From the NCBI RefSeq assembly GCF_030272615.1, contig NC_081413.1, positions 160,516,849-160,580,848 on the forward strand: 64,000 bases of DNA, read 5' to 3'. The translations under genes and the position numbers were made by a program. The DNA is from Cryptomeria japonica. Lineage: Eukaryota > Streptophyta > Pinopsida > Cupressales > Cupressaceae. This document shows, piece after piece, positions 11,914-22,552 of the stretch. Each line of letters starts with the position of its first letter. Position 1 is the stretch's first letter. Under the pieces are notes generated by a model that was not told where the DNA came from, made no database searches, and was given only the letters and a program-made list of their open reading frames with translations.

Positions 11914-12941
11914 CTATTGTTGTTCTTCAATTACTATGGAATCTTCTGATGATACCGAAGTAACTAGATCATCATTCTGTACTGGTGGATTTATTGTAGG
12001 TTCATTTGTCATAATTTCTGTTACCGGTTCAAAGTCTATATACCTTGAAGTTCCTTTGAATTGTTCATCAATCTTTACATTTGTACTCTCAACAATTTTC
12101 TGTAATCTTTTATTAAAATATCTATAAGCTTTACTCTTAGATGAATAACCAAGAAATATTCCTTCATCACTTCTAGGATCAAACTTGCCAATATACTCAT
12201 CTCTTCTAATATAACATTTACTTCCAAAGATTCTGAAATACTTAAGAGTAAGAGTATTACCAAACCATAGTTCATGAGGGGTCTTACTAGTTTCACCTTT
12301 GATGTGAACTTTGTTGAATGTATAGACAGCAGTGCTTATTGCCTCTCTCCAGTACACATGTGGTAGATTTGCTTCTGATAACATACTTCTTGCTGCATCC
12401 AAAATAGTTTTGTTTTTCCTTTCAACAACTCCATTCTGTTGTGGTGTCTGAGGTGCTGATAATTGTCTTTTGATTCCATTTACTTCACAGAATGTATTAA
12501 AATCTCTAGATGTGAATTCTCCTCCTTGATCTGATCTTAAACATTTAATTTTCTTACCGGTTTCATTTTCAACTATTGCTTTGAATAGCTTGAACTTCCC
12601 AAGTGCTTCTGATTTTTCTCTGAGAAAAGTAACCCAACACATTCTAGAATAATCATCAATAATTAGCATGAAATATCTATCACCTTGTAAGCTTTTAGTT
12701 CTAGCTAGACCACATAAATCAGTGTGAATTAAATCAAGAGCATTATTGGATTTTTCTAGAATACTTTTGAAACTAGCTCTAACTTGTTTTCCAAATTGAC
12801 ATTCCTTGCAAATTGTATTCTGAGGTTTCACAATTTTAGGTAGATCTCTAACTGCCTTAGAAGTACTGATTTTTACCATGCAATCAAAATTTACATGACA
12901 TAGTCTTTTATGCCATAGCCAACTTTCATCTATATGTGCAA
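11914..12941 (-). pseudogene. copia-A integrase
   Basis: A frame of 321 codons (12879-11914) holds the GAG-pre-integrase/zinc region (CKECQFGKQ) and the catalytic core: Asp in IHTDLCG (residue 54), Asp in RSDQGGEF (117) and Glu in NGVVERKN (153), giving the DD35E spacing. The C-terminal part includes the KCYIRRDEYIGKFDPRSDE-type segment that precedes the variable linker. The N-terminal end is separated from the protease frame by a one-base deletion near 12950 (copia-E keeps the base). It ends at TAG 11914-11916, where copia-E has a Gln codon in the linker before TPRYVRLNH. Confidence 0.9.
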
Positions 12942-13382
12942 TTAAGAATGCCTTTCACTGTTATTCAAATGAAAGATATTACCTCTAGTCTGATTACTGG
13001 TTGCAATTTCTAAACTAGTTCTATTCATGATTTTGCATTTTCCATTTTTAAATTGTAACTGAAAACCTTTCTCAACTAATTGACCAACACTTAAAAGATT
13101 ATGTTTTAATCCTTCAACATAGTAGACATTGTCAGTGTTATGTTTACCATCAAGAGATATTGAACCCTTACCTTTGATTGAATAGGCTTTGTCATCTCCG
13201 AATCTCACTAAACCTCCATTGTATTCTTGAAAGTTCAAGAATTTACCTTTGTCTCCAGTCATGTGATGTGAGCATCCTGAGTCAATAATCCATTCATCCT
13301 TTGATTCAACTTTAGCTGCTAGGGCTTGTTCTACCAATTGAGCAATAGGTACTGGTTGATCTTCTTTTATAGCAACAAAGAC
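12942..13382 (-). pseudogene. copia-A protease
   Basis: The frame contains EWIIDSGCSHHMTGDKGKF, the Ty1/copia aspartic protease active site (DSG), then RFGDDKAYSIKGKGSI and VEGLKHNLLSVGQL. It is separated from gag by TGA at 13383-13385, where copia-E has Trp (NGWVF), so this stop is a Trp-to-stop change. The frame runs off after the one-base deletion near 12950. Confidence 0.88.
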
Positions 13383-14408
13383 TCATCCATTGTCTACTGG
13401 ATCTTCGTCAGAATCATCAGTCACACCTTCATCAACAATGTAACAAGATTTATCTTTGTTTTTCTTGAATCTGTATCTCTGATATTCAGGATTAGGTTTG
13501 TATGTCCTTCTAGCTTCTTCTCTTAGTCTAGCATGTCTATCAGGGCATCTTGAAGCCATATGACCAATTTTATTGCAGTTGAAACATTTAAAGGGTGCTT
13601 TACCTTCATACTTACTTCCAATTGGACCTTTTGGCATTTTTCTTGCAAATAGTGCTTCAAGTTCTTCAAGCTCTTCATTCTCCTTCCTAGTTTCTTCAAG
13701 TTCTCTTGCATAAAAGGCTCTCCAGTCTGATTTGTCAAAGGATGGAGTAGATGATGTTGATTCTTTGAAGGCCAAGTCAGTTTTTATAGTAGTAACAGGA
13801 CCAAATTCCTCAATTTCAAAAGCTGAAAATTTTCCAATCAATGTATCCCTAGTTACTGATGTATTAGGCATTGTTCTCAACTCATTTATAGCAGTAACCT
13901 TCATTTTATATGCCAGTCGCAAACCTCTTAAGATTTTTGAAACAATCTCATCTTCACTCAAGGTTCCTCCACAACATTTGATACCTAGAACAATTTCATT
14001 TACTCTTTCCATAAAAGCAGAAATCCTTTCATCTTCTTCCATTTTCAGATGTTCATACCTGACTCAGAAGCTTTCAAGTTTTGCAATTTTGACTGTGGAA
14101 TCCCCTTCATTCAGTGTTTCCAAATGATCCAAAATAGCTTTTGCAGTGGATCTATCTGATAATCCCATGATTTGTTGATCTGACAATGCGCTCAAGGGTG
14201 CTTCTCTAGCTTTGCAATCATTTTCTTCATCTTTGGCTAAAGTAGTAGGAGCAGTCTGACCAGCTACAGCAGCAGTATAACCATTCTTAGTAACTTCCGA
14301 GATGTCTTTACCAATGCAATTTAGATGTGTCTCCATTCTGATTTTCCATATCCCATAGTTGGTTCCATCAAGTTTAGGACTATCCTTTCTGAAATAATTA
14401 GTAGACAT
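13383..14408 (-). pseudogene. copia-A gag with zinc knuckle
   Basis: It starts at the ATG at 14408 (MSTNYFRKDSPKLDG), 43 bases inside the primer site. A retrotrans_gag/UBN2-like domain follows, with CGGTLSEDEIVSKILRGL in its second half. Near the end is a CCHC knuckle, CFNCNKIGHMASRC. The frame is interrupted by TGA at 14064-14066 between KLESF and VRYEHLK. The same TGA is present in copia-E, and copia-D has TAG at the same codon. Gag packages element RNA in cytoplasmic virus-like particles. Confidence 0.88.
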
Positions 14409-14450
14409 TGGATCTCCTCAAGTTGTTAAACTTCTACAAAAAGAGGACTA

Positions 14451-14463
14451 GGCTGTGATACCA
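14451..14463 (-). promoter_or_regulatory. Primer binding site, copia-A (initiator Met tRNA type)
   Basis: The minus strand reads tggtatcacagcc two bases after the LTR end. TGGTATCA at this position is the classic site for the plant initiator methionine tRNA. Confidence 0.85.
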
Positions 14464-14465
14464 AT

Positions 14466-15528
14466 TGTAGGTCCCAGAGAAAACTAAGAGGGGGCGTGAA
14501 TCAGTTTTCTAATAAATTCAAACCAAAAACTTATTAACCAACTTAATACTTAATACCAGTAAGATAGTTAATTATGCTGGTAGATAGTGTTAATAGAAAA
14601 TTGTTGTACTGGTAAGAATTAATGCATGAAACATAAGCACAAAGTCATCCATAACACATGACACCAATATTTGTACATGGAAACCCTATAAGGGGAAAAA
14701 CCATGGTGGGAAACCTTACCCACAATCAGATGATACTACTGCAGATAGTAAGTGTACAAAGAGGGGTTTGCACATGCAGAAAGGCCAACAGCCTAGAGCT
14801 CACTGCTCAATCACAAATGGGAGTCACACTGACTATAGTTGGATGGTTAAATCCAATGAGAATGTACTACATAAAATAACATCTTCATATGCTGGATTCA
14901 GTACCGGTGTAATGGTGATATGCTTCTACAAAAACCTAACTTCACCTTCAAATGATGTCTTCGTGTATATCCCTACTTGATCTTGCATATACCTTTCCTT
15001 AAATCTTTTTTGCATTCCACACTTGATCTTACAAATAAGATCTTACGTTTATACCATACCCTAAGACCAATTTTAGTAGGTCAGCCCTACAAGATATTAC
15101 AATAAAAACATTTTACAAACAATACAATATTCGATGCAATAACCGATTGAACATGTCGGCTTAATGCATTTACAACAATAATAAATCATCTCCATAGCAT
15201 GCCATGCTGATCTAGAAAAGATAAACCTGGTGGTGTAGCCCTAGATAACTTGGACCTATTTGTTGGTAAAAGCAAATATGCAAATAAGAGTATACCAATG
15301 ATTATTACTTCAAAATAAAGTGTCCACATGATGTCTTCGACAATATCAAGTGTCTTCCATGTCATTTCAAGTACCGGTGAACATTATATCCTGCTGATGA
15401 ACATTATATCCTGCCAGTGAACCATATACTGGTAACTTTTTGCACAATTTACTATTTGCCGGTGAATGTTGTTGGATCACCAAAGTAGGTGTTGACATCA
15501 ATGACAAAACCATACCAAAATACCAACA
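14466..15528 (-). repeat. copia-A 5' LTR
   Basis: 1063 bp. On the minus strand it starts TGTTGGTATTTTGG at 15528 and ends GGACCTACA at 14466. It aligns along its whole length with the copia-E 5' LTR (1062 bp). It carries the shared LTR block (around 14670-14712) and the C-rich 'attcacgccccctct' type motif near its 3' end. The adjoining bases CATAC at 15529-15533 are the predicted target duplication. Confidence 0.9.
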
Positions 15529-16140
15529 CATACCATGCTCTTGGTGCCTGCTTTAGTCCATACAAGGCCTTATGTAGCCTACACACCATGTCATTGTCTT
15601 CTGATAGGGCAAACCCATCTAGTTGCTCTATATACATCTCCTCTTCTAGTATTCCATTCAAGAATGCAGATTTTACATCTATTTGATATACTTTGAATCC
15701 CTTGAATGCTGTATATGTAAGAAACATATGAACTCCTTCCAATCTGGCTACTGGAGCAAAGGTTTCTCCATAGTCTTCTCCTTCTTCTTGGGCATATCCT
15801 TTACACACCAATCTGGCTTTGTTTCTAACCACTGAGCCATCTTCATTTAGCTTATTTCTGAAAACCCATTTGGTGCCAATGACATTTTTATGCTCTGGTC
15901 TAGGTACCAAAGACAATGTACCATTATTTTCTATTTGGTCAAGTTCCTCTTCCATTGCCTTGATCCAGTCTTCATCTTTATGTGCCTCTCTGAACATTTT
16001 AGGCTTAAATTCAGAGATCATGCAAGAGTTTTCTCTGATCTTTCTTCTTGTAAGAATTCCTGCATCCTTGTCTCCTATGATCTGCTTTGGATCATGATTC
16101 AGCTTTACATACCTAAGAATGATCTTAGTTGTTTCCTCAT
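15529..16140 (-). pseudogene. copia-B reverse transcriptase, N-terminal half
   Basis: From 16021 the frame reads [27 protein letters not shown], then [26 protein letters not shown] and [11 protein letters not shown], where it is cut by the copia-A LTR at 15528. The catalytic VDD motif and everything after it lie outside the window. Upstream, to about 16140, comes the linker ending in the conserved YVKLNHDPK-type segment, with stops. Confidence 0.85.
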
Positions 16141-16329
16141 GCTTTTCTTATTCATCCTCATCTCCATCAGTATCAGCATCTACCGATGTAGGAGCACTGT
16201 TACTGGTGCTTGGCTGTTTTGCAACCAGTTCCTAGAAGGTTACTACCAGTTCATCTCCTACTTGCTCACTGTCAGTTTCCTCAAATTTCTCAGAGGTTCT
16301 ATCAACTCTAACATTGATTCTTTCAACAA

Positions 16330-17600
16330 TTCTCTAAGTCCTATTGTTGAAACATTTGAGAGCTTTGCTCTTTGACGAATACCCTAGGAATATTCTTGCA
16401 TCACATTTAGCATCAAACTTGCTCTAATGTTCATTCATTCTTGATATAACATCTACAACCAAACACTTTGAAGTAGATTACCACTGGTGTCTTACCGGTC
16501 CAATACTCATAAGGTGTTTTATCCTTGCCCTTTTTGATGAGTACCCGGTTCATTGTATAGATTGCAGTGCTCACCGCTTCTCTCCAAAAGGTGTGAGCAA
16601 CCTTTCCTTGGATCAACATAGTTCTAGCTACTTCAACCATGGTCCAATTGTTTCTTTCAGCTAGACCATTCTACTGTGGAGTCTAGAGGGAAGAAAGTTG
16701 CCCCTTGATGCCATTCTCTTCACAGTATTTGTTGAATTCACTAGAAGTGAATTCTCCTCCTTGGTCAGTTCTTAAGCACTTAATCCTCTTACCACTTTCT
16801 TTTTCTACAAGTGCTCTAAAGGCTTTGAACTTTCCAAAATCTTTAGATTTGTCCTTTAAGAATGTGACCCACATCATCCTTGAGAAATCATCAGTAAGAA
16901 TCATAAAATACCTATCTCCCTACACACTCCTAGTTTTCATAGGACCACACAAATCAGTATGCACAAGATCAAGTAAATTATCTGCGGTGAAAGGTTTACC
17001 TTTGATGGTTAAGGAAGACATTTTCCCCAGTTGACACTCTTTGCACAAAGGATTTTTTGGTTTGCTTAGCATAGGCAATCCTCTAACTGCCTTGATCTTA
17101 TTGGCCTTCACAATATTGTCAAAGTTTACATGACAGAGTCTCCTCTGCCATATCCAACTATCCTCAAACTTATCCATAAGACATGTACTGACATTAGCAT
17201 TTAGCAGAAATAGGTTACCTTTGGTTTGCATACTGGTAGCCATCAGTTCACCATTCTTTCCCTTGATTTTGCACACTCCATTTCTGAATTCCACAGTGAG
17301 TCCATTATCATTTGGTTGAGAAACACTCAAAAGGTTTTGCTTGAGACCTTCTACCCAATACACATTGTCAGCACTGCTTCTTCCATTTAGAGAGATGGAC
17401 CCTCTGCCTTTTACCATACATGGTGCATCATTACCAAAATGAACCACACCACCATCATACTCTTCTAGAGATAGAAACTTACTCTGGTCACCAGTCATAT
17501 GGTGAGAATAGCCACTATCAATAATCCACTCATTGGAGTTATCAAAGTGGGAGATAAGAGCCTTCTTGTCTGACACATCTTCCTTGACTGATACAAGCAC
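16330..17600 (-). pseudogene. copia-B protease and integrase
   Basis: The frame from 17600 contains NEWIIDSGYSHHMTGD (protease active site, with Tyr where relatives have Cys) and then the GAG-pre-integrase segment and CKECQLGK. A TAG at 16920-16922 replaces Gln in RSVQGDRYF (intact in copia-F). The integrase core continues with [14 protein letters not shown] and, after a TAG that removes the Gln of the PRQNG-type motif near 16675, with the VEVARTML segment and the WTGKTPV region. The last part, near 16431, is frameshifted. Cutting and strand-transfer activity is known for this family but is lost here. Confidence 0.85.
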
Positions 17601-17732
17601 AATATATTCATTTTCTTCATCTCCTGATTCCTCATTAGTGACACCTTCATCAACTGCTACAAAACAATTTCTCTGGTTTCCTCCTTTGAACTTCTTGAAC
17701 CTCTACGATTTATCCTTGTTGTCACCATTAGG

Positions 17733-18564
17733 TCAGTTTACAACAATGTGTCCTATCCGGTTAGAAGAAAAAAATTTCAAAGGAAGCTTACCTCTGTATT
17801 TACCAGTTCCCTTGGGAAGTCTCTTGGCAAGAAGAGCTTCAAATTCCATCAGGATCTCCTCATCATCCATTTCTCTACTTTGTCTAGGTTCACCACTAGT
17901 ACTAGCTTCTTTTCCTTTTCTAGATGGTGCAATACATGCTCTAAAGGTTGATTCAGTCTTCTGAATACTGCCATCATAATTATTTAGCTCATAAGTTATT
18001 AACTTTGCAATGATGGAGTCTAGGGATACCTTTGTCTTGTCTATAGACCTCAACTCCTGAATAGCAGCAACCCTTATTGCATAGACTGGTAATAAGGATC
18101 TCAAAACTTTACTAAAAATAGTGGAATCTTCCATTTTACCACCTGCACTCTTGATATCTACAACAATAGTTTTGATTCTTATTCCATATTGTTGAATGGT
18201 CTCTCCTTCAACCATCTGCATGTCTTCAAACTCTCCCCTAAGTCTTTCTTCATTATCTTGTTTCAAATGCTCATCATCGCCATAAATATTCTCAAGGGCA
18301 TCCCATACTTCTTTGCAATTCTCTTTGTCCTGAACATCAATAAACTCAATGTGAGATAAACTGCTAATTAGGACTTCCATGACTTGCCCATCCTCCTGAA
18401 TCTCTCTCTTTTGATCATCAGTGAGAGTACCGGTAGGGATAACATAAGCATTCTCAACATAGCTCCAATGTTGAGCACCCATGCTTTTTGATGTATATCT
18501 TCATTTTGTCCTTCCATATTTTAAAGTTGTCTCTGTTGAACTTTGGACCTTCCCTCTTCATCAT
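17733..18564 (-). pseudogene. copia-B gag
   Basis: The likely start is the double ATG at 18561-18564 (MMKREGPKFNRDN), but one extra A in the run near 18485 shifts the frame. The continuing frame starts MGAQHWSYVENAYV at 18482. A UBN2-like gag domain follows (EEDSTIFSKVLRSLLPVYAIR). The zinc knuckle is degenerate: the first two Cys are changed (FFSSNRIGHIVVN) and the last Cys codon is a stop near 17733, whereas copia-F keeps CFSCNQIGHIAMNC. Confidence 0.83.
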
Positions 18565-18620
18565 TAGAGTGGGATCTTTACCTCAAGTGGTTAACCTTAC
18601 AACACAAAGGACCTGGAGGA

Positions 18621-18632
18621 TGCTTTGATACC
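18621..18632 (-). promoter_or_regulatory. Primer binding site, copia-B
   Basis: The minus strand reads tggtatcaaagc two bases after the LTR end, the initiator-Met tRNA type. Confidence 0.85.
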
Positions 18633-18634
18633 AA

Positions 18635-21600
18635 TTGATGAATCAAATATGAATAGTTAGTACCAAACTGGTACTGAGAAGCGGGGGGGGTGAATTAGTA
18701 CTAATAAAAACACTTTTCCTTGAACTGGTTAGACTGAGAACCCTGCACTTTGACTAGCAAGCAATAACACCAGTCTAAACCAGATTACTACTGGTTAAGC
18801 ACAATGAAAGACATAAACCGGTAACTCAGCTTTCCACACAATCTAACATTTTATTTCCACTTCACCCATATGTATACGCTAGTAATACTTCAATTAAAAT
18901 GTAAAGACTTACTGGTTCAACATGCTTTACCGCTTAATAGAGAATAACAAAGCATCACATGAAAAGCATCACACATAACACACATATTTTTCATGTGGAA
19001 ACCCAACTGGGAAAAACCACGGTGGGGATGAATACCCACAAGCTATTCTTTGAACCCTTTTGAAGTCCTCTCTATTAGGAGCTTAGTCCAGTTAAAGAAT
19101 TTACAATAGGTTCTATTAGGAATCGATCTTGCTAGGGATCACCCGGTTAAGGGATGGCTAAACTACCCGATTAAGGGTTAAACCCGATTAAATGCTACCT
19201 TTTTAGAGGATTTTTAGAACTCAATGATTTTGAATCACCCTGTTATAGGATTTACAACAAGCTAGTTAAAGCTACCCTGTTAAGGGATTTTCCAACTGTT
19301 GAAGTGGTTAGAGGTCAATAGGTATTACAATGATTTGGTAACAACACTCAATGCCAATGCAGATCCACTTTAGTTCCTTCCTTCTTCACTCACACTCTAG
19401 AGGTATCTATTCTCTTATCTGGTCTAGCAAGAATCACGTATCTTTGCACTTAGATACACACACAACATTTGCCAACAACCTCAACATGAAAAACAACTAT
19501 TGGCATTATAACAGACAAAGGGAGATTGTTGGCATTTCAATAAGGATATTGAAAAGGTTGTTGATATAATTGATTAAGGATGTTTATTGTCTTAACAATA
19601 TTATTTTGTCATTGATGTCAAGAAATTGATTTTCTGATTTAGTATGATGTTGCCATATCTTAAGAAGTATGTTTTGAAGAAAATTAAGATGTCAGTAAAA
19701 GACATAGAAAGAAAGTGATGAATAAAGGGAGGAATAAGTTATTCAATGGGCAACAATTACTGAGTTAGACAATGATGAGATCATGATGTTTAGATTGTTT
19801 TGATATCCTACATATGCTATTGTTTGTAAGGTTAATACTATACTATGTTACCGAGCAAAGAACCTAGTCGGTAAACCCTAAGGAACCTAGTTGGTAAACC
19901 CTAAGGTTATTGCTATCAATTAATGAAGGAATGTCTACTGAGTGAAGTTTAGTATTTACTGAGTTGCAATCAAGTAATAACAGAATGCATTGGATGTATA
20001 CATGTGTTATTTAATGATGAAAGCTGATGAGCTAGATATGATTAAATGATTGATACAACATGTATGAAGTTTGTTTAGGATCTATGACAATGGAAGATCG
20101 GCAGGAAGATCTACAGCTCAGATTGAACCGCAATACCCTAGCACAAGTTCCAAGAAATGTATGCAAGTTCCAAGGCAAGGTAAAACATTTTCAGATTGAA
20201 GGATACATTGAACCTAGTCAAGTTTGAAGATCTGATGGCTAAGATTGATCATGGGAAATGTGATCAAGGAGATTAAGCAGTTAGAAAATTATTTATAAAT
20301 AAGGTACTATTGATAAACAATGTATGTGAGAAAATGTAAGCATAGGGATGCTACATAGTGATTACCGAGCACAGAAGCTTGAAGACCTATTTGAATAATA
20401 GAGTAAGAAGCCCAGTAGAGGGACAAGATAAGTCCTATGACTAGATTGTATTGAGCAAATAAGAATCTGCTTTAGCATTTTAGATGCAAAGTTGCAGACA
20501 TACTCAATACTGTTGTTTATTTGTAAGTGATAGAAAAGCTCTTAACCAAGTAGACTTAATAGTCTTATTTGTAAATCCTCTAGCAAGGTGACATTTTGAT
20601 TGAGTGTTTGAAACCCTTTAACAAGGTCACTTCTAATAAAGTGAAGATCCTAATAGATATGAGGGAAATCCCTTAACCGGGTCACATCTAGCAATGTGTT
20701 TGTAATCTTTAACAGGATTTGCTTTTAACTGAGCATACTCTAGAAGAGTATATTTCTTAGTGGGTCTAAAATCCCACAATGGTTTTTCCCTATTTGGGTT
20801 TCCACATTAAATCTAGTGTTGAATGTGTTGTGATGTTATCTATTTATGAGTTTGCATGTTTTACAATTTTGGTTACATATATCTGTTAAAGCTACTGAGG
20901 TTGAATCTATTGATTTCATGGAGGTTTAAGTTTGTATGATTCACCAGCCCCTCTGATCTTGTTAGCTTGGCATCTGTACTTAATAATTAGTATCAAAACT
21001 ATCAACAACATTGACCTTATAGGAAACAGATAGGTTGGTAGCATAAACCCTACACCCTACACATTTAGGTTAAGCAATTTAGTCAATTCAATCCTGACCG
21101 TTGATCATATTGCATTGATTACAACAGTCTTGAACAGTTCTGAAGGCATTCTCCGTCATTCGTTCTTCACCGCTTCTTAGAGGTTGATAACCCATCATGC
21201 ATTCTCCATCGTTTACAGAGACTTCATACATTCCTGAGGTAGATAGGATCAATCTCCTTCATGCAAGATCCTTCATGTGCACAAGGCTAACATGGAGACA
21301 CAATTTGTTTTTCATTACAATGCTAACACATCACACAATGTCATCGGTTGAATCACATAGGCATAGAATACTTCAACCAGAAACCCTGAAGCTAAGACTA
21401 CCAACCGGTAGTCATACCATATGAAACCTTGATACAAAACATTCCATATACCGGTTCACATTCCAACATATCGGTTCACTTGGACAAACATACCACTTCA
21501 CTTTTTCACATATACTAGTTCACATTTCAACATACCAGTTCACTTGGACAGCCATACCGCTTCACTTTTTCACATATACTGATTCTCTTGCAAGTGCATT

Positions 21601-21690
21601 ATTTAATATACCAGTTCACTCTTCATCATATTGACATCAATGATAACATACAATATCATCATGTCAACATACTCTGCATATATGCCAACA
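18635..21690 (-). repeat. copia-B 5' LTR, interrupted by a solo LTR
   Basis: On the plus strand it runs TGATGAATCAAATATG (18635) to TATGCCAACA (21690). Subtracting the inserted 1.5 kb leaves about 1.54 kb, close to the 1.6 kb of the copia-F LTRs, with which it aligns on both sides of the insertion. It contains several 'cccggttaaggga'-like short repeats (19140-19290) and the shared LTR block at about 18988-19030. Confidence 0.85.
19498..21004 (+). repeat. Solo LTR of a copia element inside the copia-B LTR
   Basis: The insertion is bounded by ACAAC on both sides (19493-19497 and 21005-21009), and the joined host sequence matches the copia-F LTR at 52880 and 58890. The insert begins TATTGGCATT (first G changed to A from a TG start) and ends CTATCA, with no internal coding sequence, so it is best read as a solo LTR left by LTR-LTR recombination. 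It includes the shared 'ccacaatggtttttccc' block at 20770-20812. Two oddities: a PPT-like caaagggagat followed by a second TGTTGGCATT at 19527, and a primer-site-like attagtatcaaaac near the end. Confidence 0.75.
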
Positions 21691-22546
21691 GTGGTAACAC
21701 TAAGTCGACATCAAAGTGAAGATAAAGTTGAAGGTGAAGATCAAGTGGAAGATTCCTAGACAATGATTCACTAGTTTTTTTCCAACCGGTATTGATTGCT
21801 CTAACTAGTATCTGATTTTGTGATGAGTTACTAGCACCATTTGTTTGGCAGTCATTTTTGTGATGAGTTATGTTTACTTGTCTAGATACACTGCACCTAG
21901 GAAATTGTGTTCCTATGGCCGACATAAGATATGAATACCTATTTAAAGACATCTTAGTAAATCATTTGACAATAACACATAGAGAGTTGCTATGTGAAAA
22001 ATATTTTGTTGAAAAGCGATAAGTGTTAAGATGAAGAGAAGTGTTGAATGTACTTAGAATTATCTGATCAAGCAAGTTTGTGCTACTCAGAACAGATCAA
22101 ATCTTTCTTGTTGTTTTCTAATCATTACAATAGAATAAAATCCCCTAACCGGGTAAGCTCTAACAAGCTTCATTGTACAAATCCTCTAACAAGGTGATCC
22201 ATTAGTTTGGATTCTAAAATCCTCTAGGAAGGTTACTCCTAACAGGGTAGTACTCTTAACAGGGTATAAGCTTCTAATCAAGCTTCTAGTTAGTTTTCTA
22301 TTACTGTAGATAGTTAACTTGTGAGTTCCATCTCACCATGGTTTTTACCTATTTGGGGTTTTCCACGTATAAACACTTGTGTTATGGTGGATGTTCTACT
22401 TTATGTGGATGTTGTTATTTCATTTTGGATAGCATGTATTTTGTTTAACTGCTTGGTTAAGTTCATCTACCGGTTAATGTTTAAAGTAGTGTTTGTTTTG
22501 GTGTCACTGATTCACCCCCCCTTCTCAATTCTTTTCAAGACCATCA
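21691..22546 (+). repeat. Partial plus-strand copia LTR (3' portion)
   Basis: This holds the downstream 856 bp of an LTR whose start was displaced by the copia-B insertion. It has the 'ctaaccgggtaag' and 'taacagggta' short repeats, the shared block (22340-22372) and a 'gattcaccccccc' stretch before its end ...accatca at 22546. The next base begins copia-C coding sequence, so this LTR (solo, or the 3' LTR of an element lying left of the window) is inserted in copia-C. The predicted target duplication is GGTAG. Confidence 0.75.
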
Positions 22547-22552
22547 GGTAGC

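Larger units (their letters stand above)
10689..15528 (-). mobile_element. copia-A: Ty1/copia element, 3' part cut by gypsy insertion
   Basis: On the minus strand the order is 5' LTR (15528-14466), initiator-Met primer site, gag with zinc knuckle, protease, integrase, reverse transcriptase and the start of RNase H: the Ty1/copia order. The rest of RNase H and the 3' LTR were displaced beyond the window when the gypsy element inserted at 10688/10689. Copia-A itself sits in the reverse transcriptase of copia-B, right after its PRAWY motif. Its family matches copia-E (same LTR length and gag N-terminus MSTNYFRKDSPKLDGTNYG). It has several stops and at least two 1-nt deletions. Confidence 0.92.
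15529..21690 (-). mobile_element. copia-B: Ty1/copia element, cut by copia-A, 5' LTR holding a solo LTR
   Basis: On the minus strand the order is 5' LTR (21690-18635, interrupted), primer site, gag, protease, integrase and the first half of reverse transcriptase up to PRAWY, where copia-A cuts in. The family is distinct from copia-A and related to copia-F (gag MGAQHWSYVEN, integrase KNPLCKECQLGKMSS). It is inserted in an older plus-strand LTR, right after 21690. It has many stops and frameshifts. Confidence 0.88.

Noticed and set aside
19140-19290. ttaaggg strings in the copia-B and copia-F LTRs considered as interstitial telomere repeats
   Set aside because: They do not form a regular TTTAGGG array; they are parts of longer LTR motifs such as cccggttaaggga at irregular spacing.
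19498-21004. First read as a polypurine tract-LTR-primer site molecule inserted whole, such as a linearised one-LTR circle
   Set aside because: The insert ends (TATTGGC ... CTATCA) and the 5-bp duplication fit a solo LTR, and the copia-F LTR has the same doubled start, so the simpler reading is preferred. The primer-like string is kept as a separate oddity.
21197-21424. Short open frames in the LTRs (for example 21197-21424, 53216-53443, 59185-59469)
   Set aside because: They recur only because the LTRs are related, differ by frameshifts between copies and encode no known domain.
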